A stretch of DNA of 64,000 nt from Marasmius tenuissimus (taxonomy: Eukaryota > Basidiomycota > Agaricomycetes > Agaricales > Marasmiaceae): positions 5,332,001 to 5,396,000 of the forward strand of contig JAQOTA010000053.1 in assembly GCA_029532415.1 (NCBI GenBank). Reading direction: 5' to 3'. The position numbers were made by a program, and so were the translations under genes. The notes beneath the pieces were generated by a model. The model did no database searches, had not been told where the DNA came from, and saw nothing but the letters and a program-made list of their open reading frames with translations. This document shows, piece by piece, positions 23,801-34,769 of this stretch; position 1 is the stretch's first letter, and each line of letters starts with the position of its first letter.

Positions 23801-25837
23801 CCCATCCTTCCTCAGTGTTAATACCATCTTCTGGACAGCAAGGACAAAACACGACAATGTTGTCCGATTTCCAGTGAGGAAAGTATTGTGAGAGGTCAAA
23901 AGCCTTCCCAGACCATTTGTCTGCACACAGACATCGCCATACCTGTGTAGCGCAACAAAATTGTTTGTACAGATCCTAGAGGTTTGAGGCTTGGGTGAGA
24001 GGGTGGTGTAGATGGCAAAGTTTGTACTCACTTGAACTGCTGTGGTAAAGGCACCGTCTGTTAAGTGTCGAAGACTGCCTAGGTACTGAAAGGCAGACCT
24101 TGTAGACACAAGATGGTGGTTGAGAAACTTGTCAAGGACTTGGAAGGTGAAGAATGTCTTGGGGGCTTGGAGAGTCGCTGGGAAAAGTCAGGCCTTCATA
24201 CACTGATCCACCAGATCTGGTCGACCATTACAAAAACAAAACTGTATTCGCGTGCTGTGAATTCCGTTCGAATGGACGATGGTCATGGTCTGAGGCTTAT
24301 CCGGACTGGGGCAGACACCTCCGGGGTGTCCGAGCTGTAGTGCATGTGTTCTGCCGTGAAGATATGCCATATTGAGACGACAATAGAAGCTGTTTGGTTG
24401 CCATTGGTGTACCCAATGAAGTGGGCTGCCCTGATGTTGTTTGATCCAACACTCTTCACAGAATGGGTCGTATTGAAGACAGTCACGACACATGTAGTAA
24501 CACTATTGACCGGAACCACATGAACATAGGATCTCTATGTTGGAGTGGGCTCCGCCTTTGAGGATGGACGGTAGTGGTCGAGGTATAACTTCAATAAACT
24601 GGTTCAAGAGGGCAATTTCCTGTCGTCATGTGTAAGTGGCATTGTCCAGAATGTGAGACTGAATGCTCACCTCAGCATTCATGGTTTCTTCTTCTTCTGC
24701 TGCTTCAGCCACTGTTTTCTCTGTAATGTAATCCTCCCCCGGTTTGAAGAAGGTTTCTGTGATAGGAGCTACATTGAACAGGGTTCGCAAGCTCAATGCC
24801 TTCGGCAGTTTGAGGACTGCACAACTCTTCTTGGGTGGCAGTATGTACACATCTTTCCTGGCCCTCTTGAGGCTTGGTGCTTGTTCCCTACCGGCCTTCG
24901 TGTTGAGGGATTTGATTCTGAACATGGAATACGAGAATGAGCAACATTGTGGACAGTGAGAGGAGACCTGAGAGAGCTTTATAGCCAGCGGATTAGCACA
25001 ATGCTCAAACAAACAGAGCAAGTGTGGCAGAACAATACTCACAAAAAAGGGGCGGCTACAGCTGCATTGTCATTGATTGGGCTGGAGTGGAGCACATGTG
25101 TTGGGTGGAATGCCACCGGAGCACAGAGGCACACAAGAACAGATCTGGAGGCACCCCAGGTCACAACAAGACTGTCCACTTCGTCGATCAAATCTCCCAG
25201 GGGCTGTGGTCAAAGCAGTGCACCAACTTTCTCGGACAGTGACATTGCTTGACAATTGGATTGGGCACCGTTGGTCGATTAACAAATTGCCTAACATTGT
25301 TTGATTAATGGATTGACAACTGTCAGTCAATCAACGGATGGGCAAACATTGTTCAATTAACAGATTGACCACTGCCAGTCAAGATGGATGGGACGGGGAT
25401 GAGATAGATAGAGGCATAGATTGAGATATATTGATAGAGTGATCATGATGGAGACAAGTAGTATAGGTAGGTAAGAAACAGAGGTGAATAAAGGAAAAAC
25501 TGGGGCTGCTTCATCCAATCATCAATCTGAGAAAATCTCAATGCAGTGCTGATCGGCATTGAGCTTTGAGGCTGCCTTCAACGCAGAGGACTGAGAACCT
25601 GTCAAAGTCCGGGCACTGTGAGTCAAAGATCGAGTCGCTCGAGCAGGCGTGGTGTGGGCAGAGCCTGAGCCTGAGGATGTGATGTTTGCCCTGCTGTGTT
25701 GTCTGGTAGAAGGGCCAGCCAACAATGAACCAGACAGTGTGGCTGGAGATTGTACTTGATGAGGGGCTAAAGAGTGGTGAATGTGAGTGGGATTCATCCA
25801 CGTATATTGATTGTAAGCACTCACTGTCGCAGTTCAT
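20861..25837 (-). pseudogene. KDZ (Kyakuja/Dileera/Zisupton) transposase, decayed
   Basis: Reading right to left, the fragments follow the order of basidiomycete KDZ transposases. First is a Ser/Thr-rich N-terminus (about 25.8-25.5 kb) and a conserved N-terminal part (25042-24626). Next is the CxC2-type cysteine cluster with CRDC, CEECWIKQHQ, HPGGVCP and VHSNGIH (24493-24188). Then come FCPCCPEDGINTEEGW (about 23.85 kb), a CSHVF region (about 23.4 kb), LPDHKDECMFLFSVAY (about 23.1 kb) and NWLKVIGMAQRLS (about 22.9 kb). The C-terminal helical part includes YTEAQRKEKGLEALAEIER and LPLGEILADC (21.3 kb). It ends in a Gly/Arg-rich tail with repeated GGSCGGT-KRGRG units (20861-21010). Several introns are plausible, but in-frame stops, such as a TGA at 24183-24185 just after the CMKA of the CxC2 exon, break the gene. 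KDZ enzymes are cut-and-paste DNA transposases acting in the nucleus. Confidence 0.8.
25250..25385. repeat. degenerate tandem repeat of about 50 bp
   Basis: Words ATTAAYRGATTGACMACTG and GTCAGTCAA recur two to three times (25275-25330 and 25345-25385). The stretch falls between coding parts of the KDZ relic and probably lies in an intron or decayed region. Confidence 0.5.
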
Positions 25838-26099
25838 TCTGAGTCACTGACATTTTGGTGGGGTCACTTCCTCTCACTCCCCAACGTCCTGAGCCACCGA
25901 TTCTTTGGAAAACTCTGTCCAAGATCGTTTGTATTGTGGTGGTATCCCTGCCTTCAGCAGGCCAGCCTCTGCCTTGGCCTCTGAAAAATAATCTTCGCCA
26001 GAGTGCGAGCAAAGTTGGGGAAGTGGCGGCAAGGATAAAGCTGGAAAAAATCCCCTGAGCCAGAAGCAATACAACAGAGTAACAATTGAGACTTACCGG

Positions 26100-28332
26100 T
26101 GTAGCGCCTGCTATTAAAAAGCAGCTTCAGAGCCTTGTTTTTGTGCAAGTTTAGCATAAAACAGATAAGAAATGACTAGGTAATACGAGTACTAGAGTGA
26201 GTCCCGAGCGGCTAGTAAAAGGCTCAGTTTGTAGCATAAGGAGAGAATAGCACCTCGGAGGCGTCTCTCCTTATCTCTGAAAACTGTAGGAGTGGTATAA
26301 CTGAAGAAAGTATCACTTTGGAGGCACGACTAGGACCTGTAGTCATATCAAGGGAATATCTCCAGTGGCTCGGAGGCATCGTACTAAGGATTAGAATAAT
26401 AGAATCAGACTTGACGACGACCCGTACTAGTAGAGCTAGACAGAGGAAGTCACTGCGGAAGCATGGATGGTCGGGAAGCGAGACTAAGTCGAGCCTCAGA
26501 AGCTTGGTATAAGGACGAGGCCTCGCTTTGGAGGCATGATTGATTCAAGTATACTAGGTATACTACAGGTTACGCTAGTCATCCATATGGGCTAGAGCTA
26601 CCTCATCCCAACTGAAGTAATTATCTACGTCAGAATCTTCAGGATAATAAGAATCAATGAAGGTTTCATGATCTAGATAATTGGTATAGAATGGATCACA
26701 TAAGATAGGATTATAGAAAGAAAAGGATTGAGAGAGCCAACAACCCATGACAGGGGAGTACTTGAAGAACAAGAGCTTGGTATAGTCAAGCTTCGGAGGT
26801 GCTGGGCACTCAGCACAACTGACGACGGCGTCGATCCAAGCATTGACAGCTCCAGGAGTACGAGCGGTTTGGAAGTTGAGGAAACCAACTCAAGCAATGG
26901 ACTCGGCAACCATGTCGATGACAGACCTGGCGTCGTGAGGAATGAAGTGGTCAAAGGTGTTCTCGCAGAGATAGATTTTGTCCTGGATTATGTCGTAACG
27001 AATCACGTAGCCCCAGTAGATGGATCTGTGGCAACTGAGGAAGAACTGCTGGAAGATGATTCCGAGGATAGCTTCTCGTTCTGCGTCGAGTGGAATGGGT
27101 AGGATGATGCAGCGCTCCTTGATCTTATTAGAGTAGTCTTCTGGATACCACCAGAGCTTATACAACTCTGGGGAGGAAGTCAGAAGGTCGCCTCGGAATT
27201 TAGAAAATCAAAAGACTTACTATAGAGCAAGTTGCGGAAGTGGTCTTCAATATTGTGCAAGCGTGCCATAGTGCGCTCGGGGGGAAAGTAAGCAAGGAAT
27301 TGGGACAACCTAGTATTTGCTTATACTGACCTCTGGACTTGCCGCTGAAGTGGAAATTTTACTTTGGAAACTAGGAAATTAGCGCTTCGAAGGCGTGGAT
27401 CCAAACCAGGCACTGGGCGCTAAACAATGATCAAGAAGTGATCAAAGGAGTTGCACCGTCAACGTACCTCCCTTGTACTCATACATGGAGATATTGACTG
27501 TACTAAGGGCATAGTTGGTGCTGGTAGCAAAACGCAGTGCTCAACTGCACTGGAGGGCAAGGGACTAAGAAAGAAAGGAATGGTGTACCGAAGAGTTGAG
27601 TAGGAGTTCTGGCTGAACCATTGAACTATTACCCGGTATCCAAGGTACCAAGATTGGATATAGTGGGGCGGCCATATGGATGGCAGGACCTCAGAATTAT
27701 CCGAGCTACGGAAAGGACATTGACCTGGCTATGAACGGCTGGGTAACTCCATGAATACAGGCATCTAGTAGCACTTTGGAGGCAAGTACTTTGCTTCAGA
27801 TGAAGGGAGTATATGCTTCAGAGGCAGACAGAACAGGATGACCTATGACGATTGAAGAGTCTAGAACCGGAGAATCAATGCTGCGGAGGCAGATAGGCAG
27901 AACGGAACCATCGATAGGAGAAACCTGGAAGAAAAGAATGTTAGAGAATGTTTGAGACTGATGATACTTCTGAAGCAAATTATTGGTTTTGACTTTGGGG
28001 TTCAAAAGCGTAGATTAAACACAAAACTCTCCAAGTATATTCCAAAGTAGGTAGTTTATGCCTCCGAGGCATGGTTTATTCGATATTTGTACAATTCAGT
28101 AGAATTAGAGCCTCCTAGAGTATATAAGCAGTGGGGTTTTCATTAAAGAATCCCCAAGCAATCCGTACAATTAGTATTCAGAGGATACAAAGCTATTCCA
28201 CTTGTTGGGTAGTCAGTTGACTCGGGAGCGCTTCTGGAGAGACATTAGAACGGAATAGAACTTTGTTTGCCCAAACCTAGAAAATCCATTGAACACTTGC
28301 TTGACCTTGACTTTGCATTGTTTGTCTGTGAC
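26100..28332 (-). mobile_element. 2.7 kb TGTA-ended repeat, copy 2 (truncated)
   Basis: Inverted relative to copy 1. The intact end is TGTAGCGCCTGCTATT at 26100, preceded by CCGG (26096-26099). Similarity to copy 3 stops after ...TTGTCTGTGAC at 28332, so the other terminus, about 470 bp, is missing. It carries the same gene (26575-27269). Confidence 0.8.
26575..27269 (-). pseudogene. repeat-encoded 213-codon gene, copy 2
   Basis: Exon 1 is 27269-27221, the intron 27220-27168 (GT-AG) and exon 2 27167-26575, the same 49 + 593 nt structure as copies 1 and 3. One Arg codon of copy 3 (CGA in SIARVGF) is TGA here. The remaining frame is open. Confidence 0.7.
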
Positions 28333-28955
28333 ACTATAGTAAATACCATATAAGGACGACAATGAAAATTGTACATATGATCATAAGTAGAAATGATAAA
28401 TGGAACAATAGTCCCACATAATATGATGGCAGGAAGTATGAACCGGGACTTCGGATATACCAGGATCTAATAATAGTCCATGGATTCAACACCCACTAAC
28501 GTACCATTCTCAGATCTCAATACTCCTCGTTCTACCACTATGTTACAAGCTCCAATAACCTCAATGAAGATGCGTCAAAGAAGCCAAACCGTAATTGAAG
28601 ACAAAGCATTCTGAGCACAGGGTGGATCAGGGAATTTGGTAGTCTGCACGATATCTGCACCCACTGTGAAGAGTCAGTTGAATTAGTTTCTAGTCTTTAG
28701 CTTTTGAATGTATTAGGTACGTCTGCAATTTAGCACAAACTCTTTTTCTACCTCCATCTCGAATGCTATGTTGAGCTGTCTCAATTGAAACCCTGTAGGA
28801 TATCTAAACCTGATTCAATAGTAAGCAATTTTTTTGTGTAAGTAAACCAGATGGCTTTCAAGCATTTCCCAAGAAAATGGAGATGTGCTACAAAGCACAG
28901 AGATCTTACAAAGTAAAATACAGCTTATTGAACCCTGTAAGCAAGTTTTCCCTTT
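28333..28955. other. no supported gene
   Basis: AT-rich sequence between the truncated repeat copy and the kinase relic. No ORF with recognisable content and no repeat ends were identified. Confidence 0.4.
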
Positions 28956-29439
28956 CTAAGGCACGTAAGTCGAATGAGCCTTTTTCCTGATGCATGCTGT
29001 CATCAGGGCCCACATCACATCTGAAAGCTTGGATATTCCCTCTGGCCTCGAAGGGTGATTCCCTTGTGCAACGTTGAACGCAACTGCCATCTCATTCACA
29101 AGTTCAGCGTATGGTTGCAGTCCAGTGAAGATCTGCATTGATACTAGGTTAGAACCGTCAAACAGACTCTTGCCCCACTCCACCCTCATCTCATAGCAGA
29201 CACACGCATAAGAGTATATGTCACTCTCTGTTGACAGACCTCCGCTGCCAATGAGTAGCTCCGGGGCTAGCCAATGTGCAGTCCCAACCGGTCGCGTCAC
29301 AGAAGTTGTGATTCGGAGACCTTTCGAGTCAGTGATGCGGGACAAGCCAAAGTTGGCGATGCGAGCTTGTAATGAACCTGTAATGAGTATGTTGAGGCCT
29401 TTAAGGTCACCGTGGACAACCTTCTTGCTATGCAGGTAT

Positions 29440-31271
29440 CAGAAGTTCGACACCAGCGACAAGGCATTGTAAAATCGAAAACAGAAGTGAAAGAGAAAGA
29501 GAAAGCAAAAGTCCGGGGCGATAATCAAAAGTAAGTGTTTCTTTTCCAGACTTTTGATCCTTCTATTACTTTCAGTTGGTCTAGGACTTTCCTTTCTTAT
29601 GTATAGCCCGAGTCCTCCACTTTTGTTTGTGTTTTTGAGATTGTGTAGACTCCGCTCAATATAAATTCCAATATAAATTTAAATTGGTATTCCAAGGTAG
29701 CCTCTCTACTTTTAGTTGTGTTCCTGAAGTGCGTCGGCTGCGTTGCAACAAGTCGCGACGTGACAATGCACGGTCTCTCAGATACGGGTAGTGATGTGCG
29801 GGCTTGGGCTATCATACGGAGCTGCTGGTAACTATGAAAGACATTGATTTATTGGGCCTCTCGTCTTCCAATTCCCCCCTTCTCGCTCATGACGTCTCAA
29901 CTAAAGGTGTACCAGTACCGGCAGCATATCCCCCCGCTGCATAAGTCTTGTCCTACCTATGGGAAGTCAGTCTCTGTACAGCCTTGCTTTGGAAAAGTTA
30001 ACCCAAACCATTGTGAATATTGCTATGAGGCAGTGAGTCCTATTATTTTGAACTCGTTCTGATCACCTTCTCATGTTGTGGATCAAGTGCGGTGACAATC
30101 CATGAGTAGATTTCAGCGTGACTGAACCTCCTTCAGTCTAAGGTCATGGTCAACTTCAGGGGCCTCAGACATGATCAAGACAGTATTGTACTGAGAGGCG
30201 TGATGAAAGGGTGCATGCAGAAATACTCGCCACACCTGCTCAGACATAGGAGTGCAATCAGTTCGGCTGGTAATTCTGACATAGCATAGTTGTAGATATT
30301 TGCAGAGTTGAGAGAAGATACCCATGCAAGTAGCATCCACATCGTGAATAGGTCTGCAAGAGAGGTAGTGATATATGTGGATTACTCGAGGTGAATATAT
30401 ATTGGCGATGTTGAGGCATATTAGAACCACTTTTGCACCTCTGTAGCGATGTAGTACTGCGGATAGTAGCGAATGGGACAAACCGGGCATTGAAGGGAGG
30501 TTGAGTAGCCATCATGAGCACCATGAATTGAGAAGAGGGTGATTGACACCCTAGAAAGTCAAGTAGCAAGACCACGGCCACATTTCAGATATGAGAACTG
30601 AGTTTGCCGCTTCAACATCAGCTATCAGACCTCCATAGGATAATAGAATCCCTACAACGCACCGATATATCTGTGTTGTGAACTATCTACTTTTCCGTGG
30701 TTTTCAAAAAACACCGCGTCCTGATTCTCCAATTCCATCTCTCCCTAATCCCATATGAAATCTCCCAAAGTCACCGACAAGTCTGTAATGTCTGGCTCCG
30801 ATACATTTAAACTTGAGCTCAAAAAGGATGAAATGTAAGGTGGAAGGGCCGCTGGCAGGTCCTGTAAATTGGATACTTTGCTATAGGCTATTATTTCGCG
30901 CCGAAGGAACTGGCAAATGTGAAAATAGATGGCAATTTTTGATAATGGAAGGGAGGCAGGAAGACTAAGCTGCATCAGGTCGCCGATTGTGATTCAATCC
31001 ATGACTCAAACGAAGATGGGGGTGGAAGGGGAGTTCGGACAACAAAAAGACCAGCTACATATACATACAGGAATGACTAAAGCCTAAGGGAATGTATCGA
31101 GCGACCGGCGGGATAGAAATCGAAAGTAGGTAACTCGGTTTCTATTTTGGTGACAACTTTCGATCTCACCCGCACTTTCGATCAACTTTCGATTTTACAC
31201 ACTCTTTCACTTTCATTTTCACTTTCACTTTCACTTTCAATTCTCAACACGTTGCTCGTGTCGAAGCTCTC
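29440..31271. mobile_element. 1.83 kb TIR element with 8 bp target duplication
   Basis: Perfect GCAGGTAT direct repeats flank it (29432-29439, 31272-31279). Inverted ends match as AGAAGTTCGACACCAGCGAC versus AGAGCTTCGACACGAGCAAC. A second inverted pair lies slightly inside: TGTAAAATCGAAA at about 29468 and its complement at about 31190. An 8 bp duplication is typical of hAT and also of KDZ elements. No transposase is visible inside, so the element is non-autonomous. It interrupts a kinase gene. Confidence 0.85.
31207..31243 (+). repeat. (CTTTCA)n simple repeat
   Basis: CTTTCACTTTCATTTTCACT and continuing units lie near the right end of the TIR element. A loosely matching GAAAGA-rich stretch near the left end (29490) makes it part of the extended inverted ends. 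Confidence 0.7.
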
Positions 31272-31878
31272 GCAGGTATGCCAACCCAGATGCAACATCA
31301 TAAGCTTTGTGAGAACTTGCATCAGCATTCCATGCACTACGCAATACGGGAACCGAACAAGCTACCCACCAGTGTATAGTGGTCTACATCTTCCCTTTTA
31401 GTGGCCTTCAAGAACTCGACGAGGCTGCCTTTCTCCATCCACGGAGAAATTAGACATAACTGCCCGGTCTGCTCCAGTTGATATATCCCAAGGGAAGGCA
31501 ACACGTTTGGATGCTTCAATTGGCGCCATAGGATTGCTTCCCGCTGGTATTCCTATTGGCTTGCGCCATGTTAATGTGGAGTAGCAACTTGGTACTCCTT
31601 ACAACCAGTGTTGAAAAGATGCCACGCGTCACAGGATTCGATCTGGATTGCAATGGGTATGTGGACTTGTTGCGTTTCCTGTTTGTCCACTGGGGGTACG
31701 CTGATACCCCTCAAGTTGAAGACAGTGATGCAGAAGAGCGGATACATGAATGTGATACGTTGGCTTTTGTGATACAATCACTTCGACCGCTGATCAACCG
31801 CTGATTCATTCTACCCTTTCAGGTCCTTCTGCTTCACATAAAAGAACTGGTGGGCTGAAACCTTCCCGCATACCCCTC

Positions 31879-33339
31879 ATGTTCTCCTCCTCCGATTTCC
31901 TACTTCCTCGTATGCGTGTTATGCTGGAGAATGAGCCAGTTGCATGGCGGGGTGAAAAACCGTTCATAGTCGTTTGCCAGCATCAAAGTGGCCATGTCGA
32001 CTTGATAACCTTTGATAGGTACGCGTTTGGCCATGACGCTCTTACATGAATAAGTAAACTGATGATGGCGATGTAGGTCCGACCAGCTACCTGTCAAAAC
32101 GTGGATGAGGGTGTTTGGTTATCTCTGCCCCTGTGACCTCTCAACCTGTATGCGGGTCAAGAAGCGCCTGTGTGGTGCTGTCCGACTGGTATTGTACGCT
32201 TCAATTCAATTCCGGTCATTCGCGCAATCGTGGAGCTTTTTGAACTTTTGGAAACGCAAGGAGAGCATTGCTTATAAGAGAGTACCTCGTGCAATCGAGA
32301 TCGGGCCGGCTGTGTCCGAGGAGTCAATGATGGATGTTCGTTTGAGAGGCTTGGTGGACTCGTTCTACAACCTGCAGAAGTTAACCATCATCAATCAGAC
32401 CATTCAGACCATCGACCTGTTCTGCATATTGAACGGGAAGCGACTGTCATCGCTGATCCTGAAATGGGTCGTCTTTGACGACATTACTGTCCCGAACAGC
32501 AGGAAATCCGAATCACAAGTCGTGATCCCTACCCCTTCCGAAATTGTGTTAATAGGCGTCTCTTGGTCCCCATACAATGATCCTACCCTCATGCTGCCAC
32601 GAACCGTGGCCTCGAAAAGCCTCACTTCTCTGGAGTTGGACATGCAATCATTTATGATGGTTACCTTAACATTCGGTGTTGCAAAACTAGTACTTGCTGA
32701 AGGCCTCCGATCTTACAAGTTGTGGCCCACCCCTTCCCTTTCGGGTCTGTTCCTGTGTTCGGGGTACATGGAAGAGCTCCGGAGAATGTTGTTAGCACCG
32801 ACATCTGCCCTGGAAAATCTGGAAATCCGGGTGACATGTCAAGGGAGTGGCTTGCCGAAGGGAGTCCCACTACCATGACTATTGACGTTTCATGGTCCTG
32901 TCGAGATGCTTCCAATGCTGGTGGCAAACCCGTCATTGGAACGCTTGCATCTCCACGTGGACATCGACACAACAACCTTGGTTGGACAACCTTCAATGCT
33001 GTTTCTGAGCGTAAAGTGGGTTGGTTTAACTAGATGGACAGGAAGCTTGGACCTGCTAGCTAATCTCTTACACGGAACCCCAAATGTTGAAACTTTCCGG
33101 CTCCAATCCCAAGCTCACGTCGGAAAGGTGCGTTGATAGTGTGTTTGTGTTATAATGTCGTACTGATATTACTGCAGGACGTGCTAATGCCTGTCGGACG
33201 TACGCCAACGTTGGCGAAACACCTACAACGCGTGGAGATATGTGTGTCTGATATCATAGGGTGCAAGGATGTTGAATCCTTATTGAAGGGGTGGTTGAGG
33301 CTACTGACTTCCTCGGTAGAAATTATATTCTTGTATTAG
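31879..33339 (+). pseudogene. F-box/LRR protein with one in-frame TGA
   Basis: Three exons fit: 31879-32018, 32077-33127 and 33178-33339, with introns of 58 and 50 nt (GT-AG), together 451 codons. The joint of exons 1 and 2 restores FDRSDQLPVKTW, and the following LPVKTWMRVFGYLCPCDLST is an F-box. Leucine-rich stretches follow (LTSLELDMQSF, PSLERLHLHVD). Proteins of this type are large lineage-specific families in mushrooms; the F-box binds Skp1 in SCF ubiquitin ligases and the leucine-rich part chooses targets. A TGA at 32876-32878 cuts the frame after GVPLP, but the frame continues in register on the other side. It is probably a CGA-to-TGA change. The first ATG in frame was chosen as start. 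Confidence 0.7.
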
Positions 33340-34035
33340 ATACATGGAACCATATCTTATTCCGTCAAGTAGCAGGACCTGCCGCTGGACGGCCGCTATG
33401 ATTATATTTCCAGCACACATGCCCATCGCACACCACTAAAACCCCCTCTGAGGAGCTGCGACCAATCTGACATACTAGGAACCTCTAACACCACACGACA
33501 CTCGAGATTTATTGAAGTCCCCCCTCGCTGATACGATCTTGAGTGGAGCATAGACTGTAGAGGTGAAAACTGCTTAATCTCGCCGTATCGAAGCGACATC
33601 GAAACACTCAAGATCGGAACTCTGCTGTCTTAATAGACGTGCTCGTATTCCTACATTCCTGCATTGTGTGATTGATCCCGTTTGATCCCGCAATATTACC
33701 AGGTTCAACAGATAAAAGCGAATACGGCTCGCTCTTGTAATTCTATTCAAACCATACGCAAAGCTACGCCGCATGACATCCAACAAACCCCTGGACCTTT
33801 ACGACGATGTTAAGGTGTATCAGTACTGAAGGACATTTCCAACGATATATCAAGAACAGGTAAGTGATCAAAAGAACAGTATGTGGGAAGGTTGGTCATG
33901 AAAAATCTGAGGTGCAACCTACACACGCAGTACAACATTTATTATGGAAGTGCGTTTCCGATCTTTCCAGGAGCCTGACCTCTTTTTCCCTCAATCATTT
34001 TTTAGTTGAGGTGCATACACGCCGATCGCATTCTC
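33340..34035. other. no supported gene
   Basis: Short overlapping ORFs only. No repeats or RNA genes recognised. Confidence 0.4.
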
Positions 34036-34769
34036 ATGCATGACTGTGACCAATACACCGATGGACGGGAGCATCACAACGACAAAGACATGTCTGACGA
34101 CGCAGGATCAGAAGGATCATTTATCGTTTCAGAACCAAAGGCGGAAGAACTCGATTTGAACGGATATTTATGCGACGGGTTCGTTGTTTCCGATAACAAA
34201 ATTGAATGGGAGGACGATGATCCAGCTACTGCGAGCGACGAGGAAGAGTCAGCACCTGGCCCGGCATCCGCATCAGGGCTCATAAACCAGCGTCTAGAAT
34301 CAGAAACATCTTCAGGTCTGTCATTTTCTATTAATCGACTCAGTTGATTCTCACTAATTGTGCTCACCAAGGTTCTAGTGAATCTGATCATGAACCTCGT
34401 TCTCCTTCACCTATATATCCGTTGGTACTTCGACGTGGTCGGCATCCATTTCACAGTGGTTTATTACAGTGACCCAGAGAATCCTCGTCCCGTTCTCATT
34501 CGCCTTCGGTATTAATGGTACCCAGTGCACCAATTCATAGAGGTCGTCGCCAGACCTGTGTATATTCTGATCCTGACTGGACAGAATCCGACCCAGATGG
34601 GGAACGTTCCATTGTGGGGAGTTCGTCGCCCGTTGTTACGAATAGTTACTTAGAAGGTGCAGGTACGGTCGCCAACACATCAACCAAATGTAGGCGTTCT
34701 TGCGACGAGAGGAATCGTCAAGGTACCGTAAGAAGCCTCGTAGACTGCAGGACGATGAGAGCTCGATGA
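34036..34769 (+). pseudogene. acidic low-complexity protein, decayed
   Basis: From ATG 34036 (or 34090) the frame is acidic (KAEELDLNGYLCDGFVVSDN, DDDPATASDEEES). It can be spliced at about 34316-34373 (GTCTGT...ACCAAG) to a Ser/Arg-rich continuation. After an in-frame TGA (about 34469) the frame runs on to about 34769 (PIHRGRRQTCVYSDPDW). Many nuclear proteins have this kind of acidic segment. No catalytic domain is seen and I do not recognise the family. Both the splice and the boundaries are tentative. Confidence 0.35.

Larger units (their letters stand above)
28956..31545 (-). pseudogene. TKL-like protein kinase relic, split by a TIR element
   Basis: The right part (31545-31280) reads EYQREAILWRQLKHPNVLP, LISPWMEKGSLVEFLKA and, after a likely intron, DVASGLAYL. 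The left part (29439-28956) continues with HSKKVVHGDLKGLNILI, ANFGLSRI, GTAHWLAPELLI, SDIYSYACVCYEM, FTGLQPYAELVNEM and a truncated end. If 29440-31271 and one 8 bp duplication are removed, the two parts join in frame as GLAYLHSKK. The metal-binding DFG motif reads NFG (GAC to AAC at a CpG). The glycine loop region and the last part of subdomain XI are absent. This is a dead copy of the family also seen at 16, 42 and 60 kb. Confidence 0.8.

Noticed and set aside
17771..28332. The 2.7 kb repeats as long terminal inverted repeats of the KDZ element
   Set aside because: Copy 3 stands alone with its own CCGG duplication and copy 4 is not beside a KDZ gene, so the repeat is an independent unit.
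29440..29470. In-frame TGA just before YLHS in the kinase relic at 29.4 kb
   Set aside because: This TGA lies in the inserted element; the kinase frame itself joins through the GCAGGTAT duplication without a stop.
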